Virus record (IMG/VR): IMGVR_UViG_3300044692_000046
Span: 1-64,000 of that record
Source: a virus
DNA: 64,000 nucleotides
Reading direction: 5' to 3' (one strand)
Every line of letters starts with the position of its first letter. Within the stretch, counting starts at the first letter, position 1. The notes below the pieces were generated by a model. That model was not told where the DNA came from. It was given only the letters and a program-made list of their open reading frames with translations, and ran no database searches. Positions 29,059 to 39,100 of this stretch are shown piece after piece. A program made the translations under genes and the position numbers.

Positions 29059-29859
29059 TCAGTTCGACCTGCGCGAGTTGCTGGTGCTGCTGGTCTTCTC
29101 GCACACCACCGCCGAGATTGTGCCAGCGTCCAACGTCAGCCACGTGTGCGCCTGCGCCGTGGTGCCGTCCGGGCAGACAGGCAGTGGATGCGCCTCGAAC
29201 CACTGCTCCACCGCCGTGGCGATCTGCTCCGCCGTGGGTGGGTCACCCTGATCGCCCTTGTCGCCCTTCGGGCCGGCCGGGCCCGTTGGGCCTGCGGGAC
29301 CCGTCGGACCTGTTGAGCCAGCCGCCGGCGGGTGCTGCGTGTACACCGCCAACACCGCGTCATACACCTGCTGCGGGGTCGGTGCGATCGCTGTCGGCGC
29401 GTGCTGCGCCAGCCAGTTGTCCACGTCCGCCATCAGCGTCGCCGGATCAGGCTGCACGTGCAGCCACTCCGGATGCTGCTGGATCGCCGCGACCACCGCC
29501 GACAGCACCTGCTCCGTGGTCGGCCCTGGGCCCTGCGGACCGGATGGGCCCGGCTCGGGCGTCACGGTCGGCTGGGCCGGGTTCGCCCGGATCTCCGACG
29601 GCGGCTTCGCCACACACTGCTGGCCGAGCTTGCGGGTCTGCGAGCACTGCGCCGACACCGCCACCGACAGCCCGTGCACTTGGTCCTGCGTGTGCGCCAA
29701 CGTCACCGACAGGATCGCCAACGCCACCACCACGACCAGCGACAGCGGCAACAGCACCCACACCATCCGGTTGATGAACCGCTGCCGGTGCCGCTCCGCC
29801 GTCTGCTGAGGCCGGACCGGCTCCGCCTCGGCTACCGTCTCGGCTGGCTGGCCGCTCAC
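29059..29859 (-). CDS. Membrane protein with collagen-like Gly-X-Y segments, 266 aa
   Basis: A basic N-terminus, one transmembrane helix (WVLLPLSLVVVVALAILSV, about residues 34-53), then a large external part with collagen-like triplets (GPSGPQGPGP and a longer GPTGPAGPTGPAGPKGDKGD run). Short helical repeats lie between, of the form TxxQVxxAVxxxxxQHP, seen three times. GTGA overlap with the upstream gene. Between lysin and holin genes; perhaps a spanin-like or surface protein. Confidence 0.65.
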   Translation of the reverse strand: MSGQPAETVAEAEPVRPQQTAERHRQRFINRMVWVLLPLSLVVVVALAILSVTLAHTQDQVHGLSVAVSAQCSQTRKLGQQCVAKPPSEIRANPAQPTVTPEPGPSGPQGPGPTTEQVLSAVVAAIQQHPEWLHVQPDPATLMADVDNWLAQHAPTAIAPTPQQVYDAVLAVYTQHPPAAGSTGPTGPAGPTGPAGPKGDKGDQGDPPTAEQIATAVEQWFEAHPLPVCPDGTTAQAHTWLTLDAGTISAVVCEKTSSTSNSRRSN

Positions 29860-30221
29860 TTGTTCACCACCACCGTGATGATCGGAGCGATGATCGACGC
29901 CAGGATCGCGCCCACGAACCCCAGGATCCCGATCCACTTGGTGCGCCTCCACTCGCCTTGGTTGCGCTCCCTGTCGGCGGCCTGGGCGTCGCGTTCACGC
30001 TCCCGCTTGCGCTGATCCTCCACCCGCGCCTGCTCCAGCGCCGCGACCCGCCGCTCGAACTCGGCCTTGAGAGCGGCGACCTCGGCGCGCAACCGCTCGT
30101 GCTTCTCCATGTACAACTCGCGCGGCAGCATCCTGCCAAGCGACTCGTTCACGGTCTCGAAGTCGTCGTGCATGTCCGCGCGGAGTTGCGCGATCTCGCG
30201 GGCTACCGCGTCATCCGCCAC
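29856..30221 (-). CDS. Coiled-coil protein with C-terminal TM, 121 aa
   Basis: N-terminal heptad regions (REIAQLRADMHDDFETVNES, LRAEVAALKAEFERRVAALE) and a single C-terminal membrane helix (ILGFVGAILASIIAPIITVV). This layout resembles XhlA-like hemolysin/lysis proteins. Position after the lysin fits a lysis accessory. Confidence 0.65.
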   Translation of the reverse strand: MADDAVAREIAQLRADMHDDFETVNESLGRMLPRELYMEKHERLRAEVAALKAEFERRVAALEQARVEDQRKRERERDAQAADRERNQGEWRRTKWIGILGFVGAILASIIAPIITVVVNK

Positions 30222-30300
30222 GGGCTAGCCCCGTTCTGTCGCAGGGTCATGTCCTCTCTGCGGCGGGCACCCGGCCCCACTCCGGGATGCCGCCCCGTCG

Positions 30301-31245
30301 TCAGGCCGCCGGCGTTCCCTGCCGGGCCATCAGCTGCTGGTAGAAGCTGTAGGTGATGAACCCGCCCTCGCTGATGCCGGCCTGCTTGAGGCCGTCGAGG
30401 TTGTCGGACAGGCTCTTGTCGCCGTTCGTCTTGGCCTGGGCCGGCGGGATGTGCACCAGCTCGCCGTTGCCGGTGAGCAGGAACCAGCCGGGCCAGGGCG
30501 TGCCCGCCGGCACCGTGTTGCGGTCGACCTGGACGATGACCATGTCGGTGTCCTCCGTTGCGTTGCTGGGAGTGGGGGTCGGCGGGGTGACCGCCGGGGT
30601 GAAGTAGCTGGTGAGCTCCGCCAGGGAGCCCTCGAAGGCGTTCGCGTCGACGCGCTGGCCGGCGACGAGCGCGCCGTCAGTGAACTGCCACAGCCGCGGC
30701 TTGAGGCCGCCGTAGCTGGCCCAGCCGGCGCCGGACGCGCCCGGGTACATCGCCGCCGCGTAGCCGCCCGCGCCGACATAGTTGCTGGACACCAGCTCCA
30801 GTCCGGCGGCAGCCAGCGGAGCGAGGCTCGGGGAGCCCATCGCCTGCCACACCCAGTGCGGCAGGTACTCCAGGCCCACCAGCTTGCCGCGCTGGCGCAT
30901 CGCCTTCGCGAACGCGAGCGCATCCGACAGCGACGGGATCGGGGCACCGGAACCGTCCGGCTCGTGGTCGATCATCACGCTGGCCACGTTCCCCAGCGCC
31001 GACGCGCACACGTCCGCCTGGTGCTGGATCGACACCTCGTACGAGGGGTACAGGAAGTGGTAGCCGCCGAACAGGCCGCCCACCGCTTTCGCCTGCGCGC
31101 GGAAGTTCGGGAACGCGCTGTCGGCCGAGCCGCCGTTGTAGCCCGTCGAACACCGGGCCATCACCGCCGAGAAGCCCTCCCGGTACACCTGCGCCAGGTC
31201 GAGGCCACCCTGGTAGAACGCGATGTCGATCGTGAACAGGGTCAT
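30301..31245 (-). CDS. GH25-like lysozyme endolysin, 314 aa
   Basis: Predicted peptidoglycan muramidase for phage release. The GH25 barrel occupies about residues 1-210: start TIDIAFYQG (Asp7), catalytic-type MIDHEPDGSG, and the terminal WQFTDG and VDANAFEGS. A proline/threonine linker (TPPTPTPSN) leads to a C-terminal about 80-residue domain, probably wall-binding. ATGA overlap with the HNH-like gene upstream; holin genes follow. Confidence 0.8.
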   Translation of the reverse strand: MTLFTIDIAFYQGGLDLAQVYREGFSAVMARCSTGYNGGSADSAFPNFRAQAKAVGGLFGGYHFLYPSYEVSIQHQADVCASALGNVASVMIDHEPDGSGAPIPSLSDALAFAKAMRQRGKLVGLEYLPHWVWQAMGSPSLAPLAAAGLELVSSNYVGAGGYAAAMYPGASGAGWASYGGLKPRLWQFTDGALVAGQRVDANAFEGSLAELTSYFTPAVTPPTPTPSNATEDTDMVIVQVDRNTVPAGTPWPGWFLLTGNGELVHIPPAQAKTNGDKSLSDNLDGLKQAGISEGGFITYSFYQQLMARQGTPAA

Positions 31246-31742
31246 GCCGAGCCCTCCTCGCCGGGAGTGAACTCCCACTCGTCCTTGGCCAGCCGGTCCA
31301 ACTTCCACACCGGGTACGTGATCGAGTGGATGCCCCGCGCCGCCGCACGATGGTGGATGTCGCAGAGGATCATCAAGCCACCCTCGGACTCTGCCGCGTT
31401 GAGGAAGTCCTCCTGCGAGTGGACGTCCAACTGCGGGAAGTCCGCCGCGACCTTCCGCCAGTCGATCTCGTTGAGACCCGCGAACTCCGCGATATCGTGA
31501 TGAGCTTCCAGTTGCTTCGCCCCGTGGCAGCGGTGCCCTGCCGGCAGCCCGGAGTGGATCTGGTCGATGGTCGCGCCGCCGATCCAGCAGCCCACTTTCA
31601 GCACGTGGATCAGGTGGTGCTGCGCCTGGTGGAAGACGCGGTAGTGCGGGTCGGACTCTCGTGGCCCGTGCGGCGGGTAGGCGGCCAGCTCGTGCAGGGT
31701 GCGCCGCTCGTAGTGCGCCGGCGGCGGCTGTTCATCGGCCAT
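31242..31742 (-). CDS. HNH-like protein, 166 aa
   Basis: A His/Cys-rich region fits a beta-beta-alpha HNH fold: GHRCHGAKQLEAHHDIAEFA followed by LMILCDIHHRAAARG. Such proteins may cut DNA or be degenerate structural relatives. It lies between a tail gene and the lysin with ATGA overlaps, so it is a regular operon member, not an insertion. Confidence 0.6.
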   Translation of the reverse strand: MADEQPPPAHYERRTLHELAAYPPHGPRESDPHYRVFHQAQHHLIHVLKVGCWIGGATIDQIHSGLPAGHRCHGAKQLEAHHDIAEFAGLNEIDWRKVAADFPQLDVHSQEDFLNAAESEGGLMILCDIHHRAAARGIHSITYPVWKLDRLAKDEWEFTPGEEGSA

Positions 31743-32047
31743 CAGGACACCGCGCCGGTCACCGGGTCCACCGTGTACATCACCTGGTCGTTGGTCATGC
31801 CGAACCGGCTCAGTGCGATCTGCGGCGCGCTGTCTGCCGGGGCGTACTGGTGGTAGGCGGCTACCACCGCCGTGATGAACGCCTTCGCATTCGCGTCCGT
31901 CCAGTCCGCGATGGCGCCCTGAACCGGCTGGTTCCACGGCCCATTGAACGTGTTGCCGAGGCACACCAGCACCTGGTTGCCGCCGGGGCTGCCGTCGTAG
32001 ATGGAGAGCTGGTAGGACACCTCGGTGCTTGTGAAGTCCTGGCTCAA
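31742..32047 (-). CDS. Minor tail-region protein, 101 aa
   Basis: Function not recognised. Beta-rich start (STEVSYQLSIYDGSPGGNQV) and mostly helical middle. TTG start at 32047 with GAGAGGCA upstream. It sits between the jelly-roll-like tail genes and the HNH/lysin pair. Confidence 0.55.
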   Translation of the reverse strand: MSQDFTSTEVSYQLSIYDGSPGGNQVLVCLGNTFNGPWNQPVQGAIADWTDANAKAFITAVVAAYHQYAPADSAPQIALSRFGMTNDQVMYTVDPVTGAVS

Positions 32048-32058
32048 GGCACTGCCTC

Positions 32059-32595
32059 TCAGGTGTGGACCCAGCGGGTCGTCATGAATGCCTGCACCAC
32101 GCCCGTTGCGGAGCCGGTGGAGATGGAGCCGCCGTTGTCCTGCAGGGCCTGCAGCTCGACGTAGTCACCGACGTTGAGGAACACAGTGCGGCCGAGCCCG
32201 AAGCCGGTGGCCGACGTGCCGGCGACCATCGTGGACTGACCGCCGTTGATCTGGGTGCCGTTGATGGCCCAGATGGACAGACGGCGGCCAGTCGCTGTGC
32301 CGGCAACGAGCGTCCAGCCGCCTTCGATCTCGTACCAGCCGGCTGTCTGGCTCGTGTAGCGGCTGGTGTTGCTGACGGTCGAGTGACCGTTGTCGGAGTC
32401 AATGTCCTCGGTGTCGTAGAGCAGGGCGGTGGCCGCGCTGGGGCCCAGCGACTGCGCAACCGTCTGCCGGAGACAGCACAGGGGCGGCGCCGACAGGTAC
32501 GCGAACGCGCTCACCGTGTTGTTGTTGATGTTGCTGGCGGTCGCTACCTCGCCGGTGGCGAACGTGTGCATGGTCGGGATCGTGGCCACGCCCAC
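32059..32595 (-). CDS. Jelly-roll-like minor tail protein, copy 2, 178 aa
   Basis: Predicted beta-sandwich (C1q/TNF-like pattern). It starts PTMHTFATGEVATASNINNN, then DSDNGHSTVSNTSRYTSQTA, GWYEIEGGW and FLNVGDYVELQALQDNG. The neighbouring gene at 32623 has the same length and the same motifs in the same order, so they are tandem paralogues. Likely virion surface or receptor-binding accessories by position. Confidence 0.7.
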   Translation of the reverse strand: MGVATIPTMHTFATGEVATASNINNNTVSAFAYLSAPPLCCLRQTVAQSLGPSAATALLYDTEDIDSDNGHSTVSNTSRYTSQTAGWYEIEGGWTLVAGTATGRRLSIWAINGTQINGGQSTMVAGTSATGFGLGRTVFLNVGDYVELQALQDNGGSISTGSATGVVQAFMTTRWVHT

Positions 32596-32622
32596 CCCCG
32601 GATCGGTTGCTGCGGACGGGGG

Positions 32623-33159
32623 TCAGGTGTGTATCCAGCCGATGTTGAACGTCGGGAAGCAGTCGCCGCCGGAGGCCAGCGCGTTGAGCGTGATCGTGCC
32701 GGAGGTGGCCTGGATGCCGACCTCCACGTAGTCGCCCACGTTGAGGAAGCGGGTCGCCACAGCTGTCGGCGCGCAGGCGATGCTGGACGATACGTAGCCG
32801 CCGGTTTTGCCCGCCAGGAAGCTGGTGCTGCCGTTGGTTTTGAACGCCATCTGCACAACCACCGCCGACGCGCTCGACGACAGGCACTGCATGGAGGCCG
32901 TCAGGTCATACCATCCGGCCGTCTGCGCCGTGTACCGAGACGTGTTGGTGACGGTACTGTGGCCGCCGTCGCTGTCCTCGTCCTCCGTGTCGAACAAGAC
33001 GCTCGCCCATCCGGACAGGGAGGTCTGGAGCACCGTCTGCCGCAGCACCGCCAGCGGTGGGGCGCTGGAGAAGGCGAACGCGGAGACCGTGTTGTTGTTC
33101 AGGTTGCTGGGCGTCACCACTTCGCCGGCGGTGAAGGTGTGCATGCTGGGGATGATCAC
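32623..33159 (-). CDS. Jelly-roll-like minor tail protein, copy 1, 178 aa
   Basis: Shares with the next gene the start PSMHTFTAGEVVTPSNLNNN, the central DSDGGHSTVTNTSRYTAQTA, then GWYDL, and FLNVGDYVEVGIQ. Both are 178 residues and end in W-x-HT. GTG start at 33159. The diverged exposed segments between shared motifs suggest diversification of a surface protein (inference). Confidence 0.7.
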   Translation of the reverse strand: MIIPSMHTFTAGEVVTPSNLNNNTVSAFAFSSAPPLAVLRQTVLQTSLSGWASVLFDTEDEDSDGGHSTVTNTSRYTAQTAGWYDLTASMQCLSSSASAVVVQMAFKTNGSTSFLAGKTGGYVSSSIACAPTAVATRFLNVGDYVEVGIQATSGTITLNALASGGDCFPTFNIGWIHT

Positions 33160-33174
33160 GCGGCCATCCCCCGA

Positions 33175-33639
33175 TCACCTGCTGATGCGCCACTCGTGGA
33201 AGCGGCGCGGGATCTCGGCCAGATGCTCGTGGTTGACCTGCGGCGCGTCCCAGTCGTGGGGCAGCCAGCCGACCGAGCCGCGGCACCGGGCCTCACGGCA
33301 GGAGATCGGCGGCTTGATGTGGTAGGTGTTGCCCTGCTCGTCGTGCCACACCGTGTCCAGCCAGACTCGCGGCCACGGGTCCGGCAGGAGTCGCAGCGGC
33401 TGGCCGGAGATGTTGTCCAGGTACCAGACGTTCGCGTCGGGCGTCCCGTCGTCGTTCAGGAACGGGTGCCCCTGAACTGCCGTGACGACCGCCTCGACGA
33501 GGTCTCCGAACTGCTGAGCCCGGTACCAGACGATGTCCCCGACCTCGGGGATCGGTGTCGGTCGCGGCCGGGCGTGCACCGACAGCGTGATCTCCTCGCG
33601 GGTCAGGGGCACGGAGCGAAGGTCAGGGTCGTAGTCCAC
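33175..33639 (-). CDS. Minor tail-region protein, 154 aa
   Basis: Function not recognised. N-terminal VPLTREEITLSVHARPRPTP, then PEVGDIVWYRAQQ and a Cys pair in CREARCRGSVGW. GTG start at 33639, ten bases downstream of the LamG tail gene. Confidence 0.55.
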   Translation of the reverse strand: MDYDPDLRSVPLTREEITLSVHARPRPTPIPEVGDIVWYRAQQFGDLVEAVVTAVQGHPFLNDDGTPDANVWYLDNISGQPLRLLPDPWPRVWLDTVWHDEQGNTYHIKPPISCREARCRGSVGWLPHDWDAPQVNHEHLAEIPRRFHEWRISR

Positions 33640-33648
33640 GCCACCCCC

Positions 33649-36156
33649 TCAAAAGGCGCACACGGCGGAGACATCGAGCTGGCCGAACACCGGGTCCCCG
33701 ACGATCCACACCTGCTGCCGGTCCACCGGGGATGCCTGGATGCCGACGGTCCACTGCCCGGCAGAGAAGTCGATGCTGTGGTCGAGCTTCTCCAGGAAGA
33801 AGTCGTGCGACATGGTGAACACCGGGTTGCGGCGCTTGACCGTGATCCTCTGGTTGAGCTCCATCCCCAGCACCGTCGCGAACGCCCCGTACGGGTTGGA
33901 GCCAGCGTCGATCGTCAAGGCGCCGAGCCGCTCGACCGGTGTCTTGTACCGCCACAGCAGGTAGTTCGCGTGGTCGATGGTCTCGGAGTCGTACGCGATC
34001 CCGATGGTCTGCGTCAACTGTCGGTCGAAGTTCGCCAGGATCGAGGTCGGGTCGGTGACGTGCTGGACGATCCCGCCGGATCGGGTGACTTCGACATCGT
34101 TGTACACCTGCGTCGGGTCCAGCGAGTAGTTGATGTCGTCCAGGTACGGGACCTCAAGCTCGCCGAACGTCCACTGCGAGGTGGTGGCCAGGAAGCGGCT
34201 GTTGCGGCCCTTGAACCGCAGCGTGCCGCCCGCGTCGACGAAGAGGAAGCCCTGCTCGCTGATCGCCACGTCGTTCATCACGTCGAGAGCGAAGTTGCCG
34301 TTCTGGGCCAGCGAGAACCCCATCGTCGACGACCCCACATCAGCGAAGCTGGGGATCGTGTAGTAGATGTTCGCCAACCGCGTCACCCGCGTGCCGCTCG
34401 ACTCGCCCCAGAACCCACCGCCAGCCGTGTTGAGCGTGCTGATCTGGCTTGAGGACAGCACCGAGTTCCACAGGGCGACATGTGCGATCTCGCCGTCGAA
34501 CATCTGAGTCACGCGGCCGGTGTCGTTCTCCCCACCCACCATCACCGACGTGGCGTTCGACGGGAGCATGCCACCCAGCGAGCTGGTGGTCACAGTCGTC
34601 GAGGCCGCCGACGTGCCGTCGATCCAGACCGTGACCGTCGTGTTCGTCGAGTTCTGCGACACCGTGGACACGATGTGGTGCCAGTTGCCGTCGTTGATCT
34701 TCTTGGTGGTGATCGCCTGCACATAGCCAGCGGACGCGCCACCACCCACCGCATAGCCAACCTCCGCGACGATCGTCGCGTCGCCCTGCATGAACATACC
34801 GATCGGCAGGGTGGTGTTGTTGCCGGTAACCTCCCCGACGAGCGCAATGTCGCCGGCGACGTTCGGTGCGACGCCGACCGCGTCACAGTGCACCCAGGCG
34901 GCCAAGGTCGCGCCCCACGCTGAGCCCGGCGTAGCAGGAACGGCGACGATGCCGGTTGTCTTGTTCGCCGACCGGCCGGCCCCGATCGCGGTGCCGTTGC
35001 TGGAAGTCGCCTGGTCGGGGAAGAACTGGGCAGCCACCCCGCCGGGGTCTCCGGTGATGGCCGACGATTGACCAGCGGAGACCCCGCTGCCCGCACCGTA
35101 CTTCGACACCATCAGGCCGAGGCTCGGGCCGTTGTTGCCGCTGGCCTCGGCGAAACTGGAAGCGCCCTGAGGCTCCCAGAGAGGCCAGTAGTAGGCCGGC
35201 TGGTAGGACAGGATCTGGTTCGCGACCTCGCCATGGACTGCTTGCTGGCTCAACACCGCCAGGGAGTCCACGCACGTGATCTCCGCCATCCCGTAGGTGC
35301 CCTGGAAATCCCACCGGGACGGCCACCGCTCGACGTAGCCCGTGAACACCGAGTACAGCACCGGCCCGCTCGTCGACCAGGTGGTGGCGGTGGCTCCGCT
35401 CTCCTGCTGGATGGCGTCCACGTACACGGTGCCCGTGTTGGCCGGGCTGGGCGCGTACACCCACAGGTTGATGCGGGGCTGCGTCGCCGTCCACGTGACC
35501 GTGATGCGCGTCCAGGCTCCCGTGGTGCTCGTGCCCGCACCGGTGGCCGCGAACGACGCGGGCGGGTCAACGAGGCTAGTGTCGATACCGAGCTGCACCG
35601 TGTACGCGGCGGTCAGCCACACGTAGGCGCTGAACGTGTACTGCTGGCCGGGGGTAACGGTCAGCTTCCAGCGCATCCCCTGCAGGCCGCCGCCGGACGA
35701 CACCGGCCACGAGACGCTCTGCGTGCCCTGGAACGCCTGCGCAGTGGACACCGTGGGGGGCGAGGTCAGGAACCAGTTGATATCCCCCGCCGGCAAGCCA
35801 CCAACAGCCGCCGCCTCGAATCCCGGGTCCATCTTGGTCAGCATGTTCGGCCCGCCCGCCGCAGTGTTCGTCGGCGGCCACAGCGCCTGCGTGATGATGC
35901 GGCGGTAGGGCACCACGTTCGGGTAATAGGCGGAGGCGGTGTTAGCCGGGTTGAACGCCTCGTTCGAGTCCAGCAGTACCATGTTCGCGGTGCCGGCCTG
36001 GATCGTGTCCAGCTCGTACTGCCGGCCCCGCGTGGTGCTGAGGCTCTGCACCTGACTGGAGATGTCCGTCCACACCGGCGTCACGTTGCTCGCTGGGCCA
36101 GCGTTGAACGCCACCTGCGTGGTGAGGATCGGCCAGTTCGGGTTGGGAGAGGTCAT
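33649..36156 (-). CDS. Tail protein with LamG-like domain, copy 2, 835 aa
   Basis: Baseplate/tail-tip type protein. The N-terminal about 110 residues (SPNPNWPILTTQVAFN, TRGRQYELDTIQAG, YYPNVVPYRRI) match the neighbour at 36175. Next come a carbohydrate-binding-module-like beta domain (about 130-260, AFQGTQSVSWPV, PGQQYTFSAYVWLTA), a LamG/concanavalin-like domain (about 370-590, NDGNWHHIVSTV, DGEIAHVALWNSVL), and a C-terminal region again shared with the paralogue (TSQWTFGELEVPYLDDINYS, QRITVKRRNPVF). Probably binds cell-surface glycans. Confidence 0.8.
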   Translation of the reverse strand: MTSPNPNWPILTTQVAFNAGPASNVTPVWTDISSQVQSLSTTRGRQYELDTIQAGTANMVLLDSNEAFNPANTASAYYPNVVPYRRIITQALWPPTNTAAGGPNMLTKMDPGFEAAAVGGLPAGDINWFLTSPPTVSTAQAFQGTQSVSWPVSSGGGLQGMRWKLTVTPGQQYTFSAYVWLTAAYTVQLGIDTSLVDPPASFAATGAGTSTTGAWTRITVTWTATQPRINLWVYAPSPANTGTVYVDAIQQESGATATTWSTSGPVLYSVFTGYVERWPSRWDFQGTYGMAEITCVDSLAVLSQQAVHGEVANQILSYQPAYYWPLWEPQGASSFAEASGNNGPSLGLMVSKYGAGSGVSAGQSSAITGDPGGVAAQFFPDQATSSNGTAIGAGRSANKTTGIVAVPATPGSAWGATLAAWVHCDAVGVAPNVAGDIALVGEVTGNNTTLPIGMFMQGDATIVAEVGYAVGGGASAGYVQAITTKKINDGNWHHIVSTVSQNSTNTTVTVWIDGTSAASTTVTTSSLGGMLPSNATSVMVGGENDTGRVTQMFDGEIAHVALWNSVLSSSQISTLNTAGGGFWGESSGTRVTRLANIYYTIPSFADVGSSTMGFSLAQNGNFALDVMNDVAISEQGFLFVDAGGTLRFKGRNSRFLATTSQWTFGELEVPYLDDINYSLDPTQVYNDVEVTRSGGIVQHVTDPTSILANFDRQLTQTIGIAYDSETIDHANYLLWRYKTPVERLGALTIDAGSNPYGAFATVLGMELNQRITVKRRNPVFTMSHDFFLEKLDHSIDFSAGQWTVGIQASPVDRQQVWIVGDPVFGQLDVSAVCAF

Positions 36157-36174
36157 GCTCGACCTCCCCCGTGC

Positions 36175-39100
36175 TCACCAGCCCAGCTTGGTTGTGCTGC
36201 CGAGCACCCCGAACACAGGATCGTTGAGTAGCCACGCCTGTTGCAGGTCGGCGGGGCTGGCCTGGACCGACAGATCCCATTCGCCGGCCGCGAAGTTGAC
36301 GCTCACGTCGAGCTTCTCGATGAAGTAGTCGTCGATGTCGGTGAACGCCGAGGTGCGGCGCTTCACCGTCGCCCGGTCGTTGAGCTCCATGCCGAGCACC
36401 ACCGACCACGCGGTCGGCTTGCCGCCTGCGGAGATGGTCAGCGTGTCCAGTCGGCGCAGCGGCTGCTTGTACCGCGACAAGAGATAGTTCGCGTGGTCTA
36501 CCGTCTCGCTGTCCGAGGCCGTGTTGACCTCGGCGGTGAGCTGCCGGTCCCCGTAGGCCAGCATGCTCGGTCCGTCCGTCACGTGGCAGACGGTGCCGCC
36601 GTAGAAGTTGTCCGACGAGTTGATGCCCGACTGGAAGTTCAGGTACGAGGACGCGTACGCGGGCAGCGCCTGCCCACCCACCCGGCTGATCGTGATGTCG
36701 TTGTAGACCTGCGTGGGGTCCTCCGAGAACGCCACATCCGCCTCGTACGGCGTCTCCTGCTCCCCCAGCGTCCACTTCGGTGTGGCGGTCTGGAACCGGG
36801 CGGTGCGCGCCTTGAAGGTGACCGTGCCCGCCTTGTCGGCGTACAGCAGCCCACCCTCGCCCAGCACTACACCGTTCAGGGCGTCCAGGGCGTAGTTGGC
36901 GCGCTGCACCGGGGACACGTCCTGCACCGACTGGCCGGCGTCCACCGCCGTCGTGCCGGTGAACACGTAGCCCAACCAGCGGCTCACCCGCGCCCCGGAC
37001 TTCTCGGTGAAGAACGTATACGGCCCCCAGCCGATCTGCCCGGCGGAGTAGATGTTGCCGATCGCGCCCGACGGCAGCGCCGAGTTCCACAGGCTGACGT
37101 GTGCGACCTGACCGTTCCAGGTCTGCCCGGTCAGGCCGAGCGTGGACTGCCCGCCGACCTGCACGATGCTCGCCCCGGCCGGAAGCTGACCGCCCAGACT
37201 CGCTGTGGAGGCTGTGGCGGAGGCATTCTGTGTGTTGTCGACCTGCAGCGAGACCGTGGTGTTGCCGGCCGGGTCCTGGATGACCTGCGCGACGAACATG
37301 CGCATCTTGCCGTCGGCGTCGTTCGTGCCGGTCTCCATCGCGGTGAGCGTCTGACCGCCCGGCCCTTCGTAGGTGACGAAGGCGTTGCCGTAGTTGGTGG
37401 TGAATGCGGACGCCGCGGGCCCGGCCTCGACCTGCATGCCGTCGATGTAGACGGTGCTGTTGTTGGCGGGCGCCGAGGAGTAGACCCACATGTTCTGCGA
37501 CGTGCCGTTCGCGGTGAAGCTAACGGTCATCGTGACCCAGGTGTTCACCGAGGTCATGCCCGACGAGTTCGCCAGCCACGACGCCGGCGGGATACCCGAG
37601 TCGGCCGCCGCGCCCAGCAGCATCGTGTTCGCGGCGGTCTGCCGCACGCCGCACGAGAACGTGTACTGCTGACCGGAGGTCAGCCCGAACGCCGTGATGA
37701 GCACACCCTGCAGCCCGGAACCCGCGCCGATGGGGAACTGTGCGGAGTTCGCGCCGTACAGGTGCTGCGTGTTGGTGACCGTCATCGCGCCGATCAGCAG
37801 CGACCCAAGGTAGGTGGGTGTCGCCCCGGAGGACTGCCCCTCGAAGCTGGGGTCCTGCTGCCACAGCACGTTCGTTCCGGTCACGCCGATCGTGAGGGGC
37901 TGCGCCTGGTTGGAGCCCTGCGGGGGACACACCAGCGTGGCCAGGGTCTGCGTGGTGCCTTTGCGGCTGTCCGTGGGCAGGTTGGCGCCCGCCCACACGA
38001 TCAGCGTCGCCGACCAGGAGACGGCCGGGTTCGCCGGGATCGCCTGGATGCCCGTCGAGCCGCTGGTGCCGACAGGACCGGCGTTGAGGATCTGGCAGTC
38101 CATCTGCGAGGCGTTGGTGTTGTTGCCGGGGGCGAACGTGACCCGCACCCCGCCGTTGTCCCCCGGGATCGGCAGAGCCGAGTCGCCCGCCACCAAGCCA
38201 TTGCCGGCGCCGAACGGGCCGGTGTACACGCTCAGCGGCGGCTGCCCGGCAAGGGTGGTGTTGGCGAACGCCTGGCTTCCCTGCGGCTCCCACAGGGGCC
38301 AGTAGTAGGTGGGGGCCAGTGCCTCGATCTGGTTGGACAGCTCCGAGTCGAGGGTGGCCTGCGACAGCACACCCAGTGCGTCGACGGCGGTGATCTGACA
38401 GATGCCGTAGGTGCCCTGATGATTCCAGGTCGACGGCCAGCGCTCCACGAACCCGGCGAAGATCGGGTAGATGACGGGGCCGATGCTCGACCAGGTGGAC
38501 GCCGAGGAGCCGGTCTCCATCTGGATCGCGTCCAGCCACATCGACCCCGACAGGGACGGCGCCGTGGACCCCACGTACACCTGATGCGCTGTCGATGTCG
38601 CGGTGAACGTCACCGACAGGCGCGTCCACGTGGTCGTGGCGGTGGTGTTCGTGCCGCCAGCGCCGCCGTTGATGAAGATAGCCGTCGTGTTGCCGGCGGT
38701 CTGGTAGACGTAGGCGGAGATAGTGTATTGCTCGCCCGGCACGCACAGCAGGTTCCAGCCGGTGACCTGCTCCCCCGAGCCGCCCGTCACTGTCCATGCC
38801 AGCGACTTGGTGCCCTGGAATGCCTGCGCCGACGAGACGTTCGGGGTGGTGGCGAACGTGACAATCCACGACGGGACCGCGGTGTACGACTCGAACGACG
38901 GGTCATACGGGCCAGGCGCCACCGCCGAGGAGTTCAGCAGGTTCGGGCCACCGGCCGCAGTGTTACCGGGTGGCCACATCGCGGCCAAGGCCAGCCGCCG
39001 GTACGGCACCACGTTCGGGTAGAACGGACTGGCGGTGTTGGCCGGGTTGAGCTGCTCGTCGGAGTCTCTCAGAGTCGCCGTGAACTCGCCGGCCTGCACC

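Noticed and set aside
32065-34452. Long plus-strand open frame of nearly 800 codons opposite the tail genes
   Set aside because: Arg/Gly/Val-rich composition with no domain, antisense to clearly homologous tail genes. A by-product of high GC in the third codon position.
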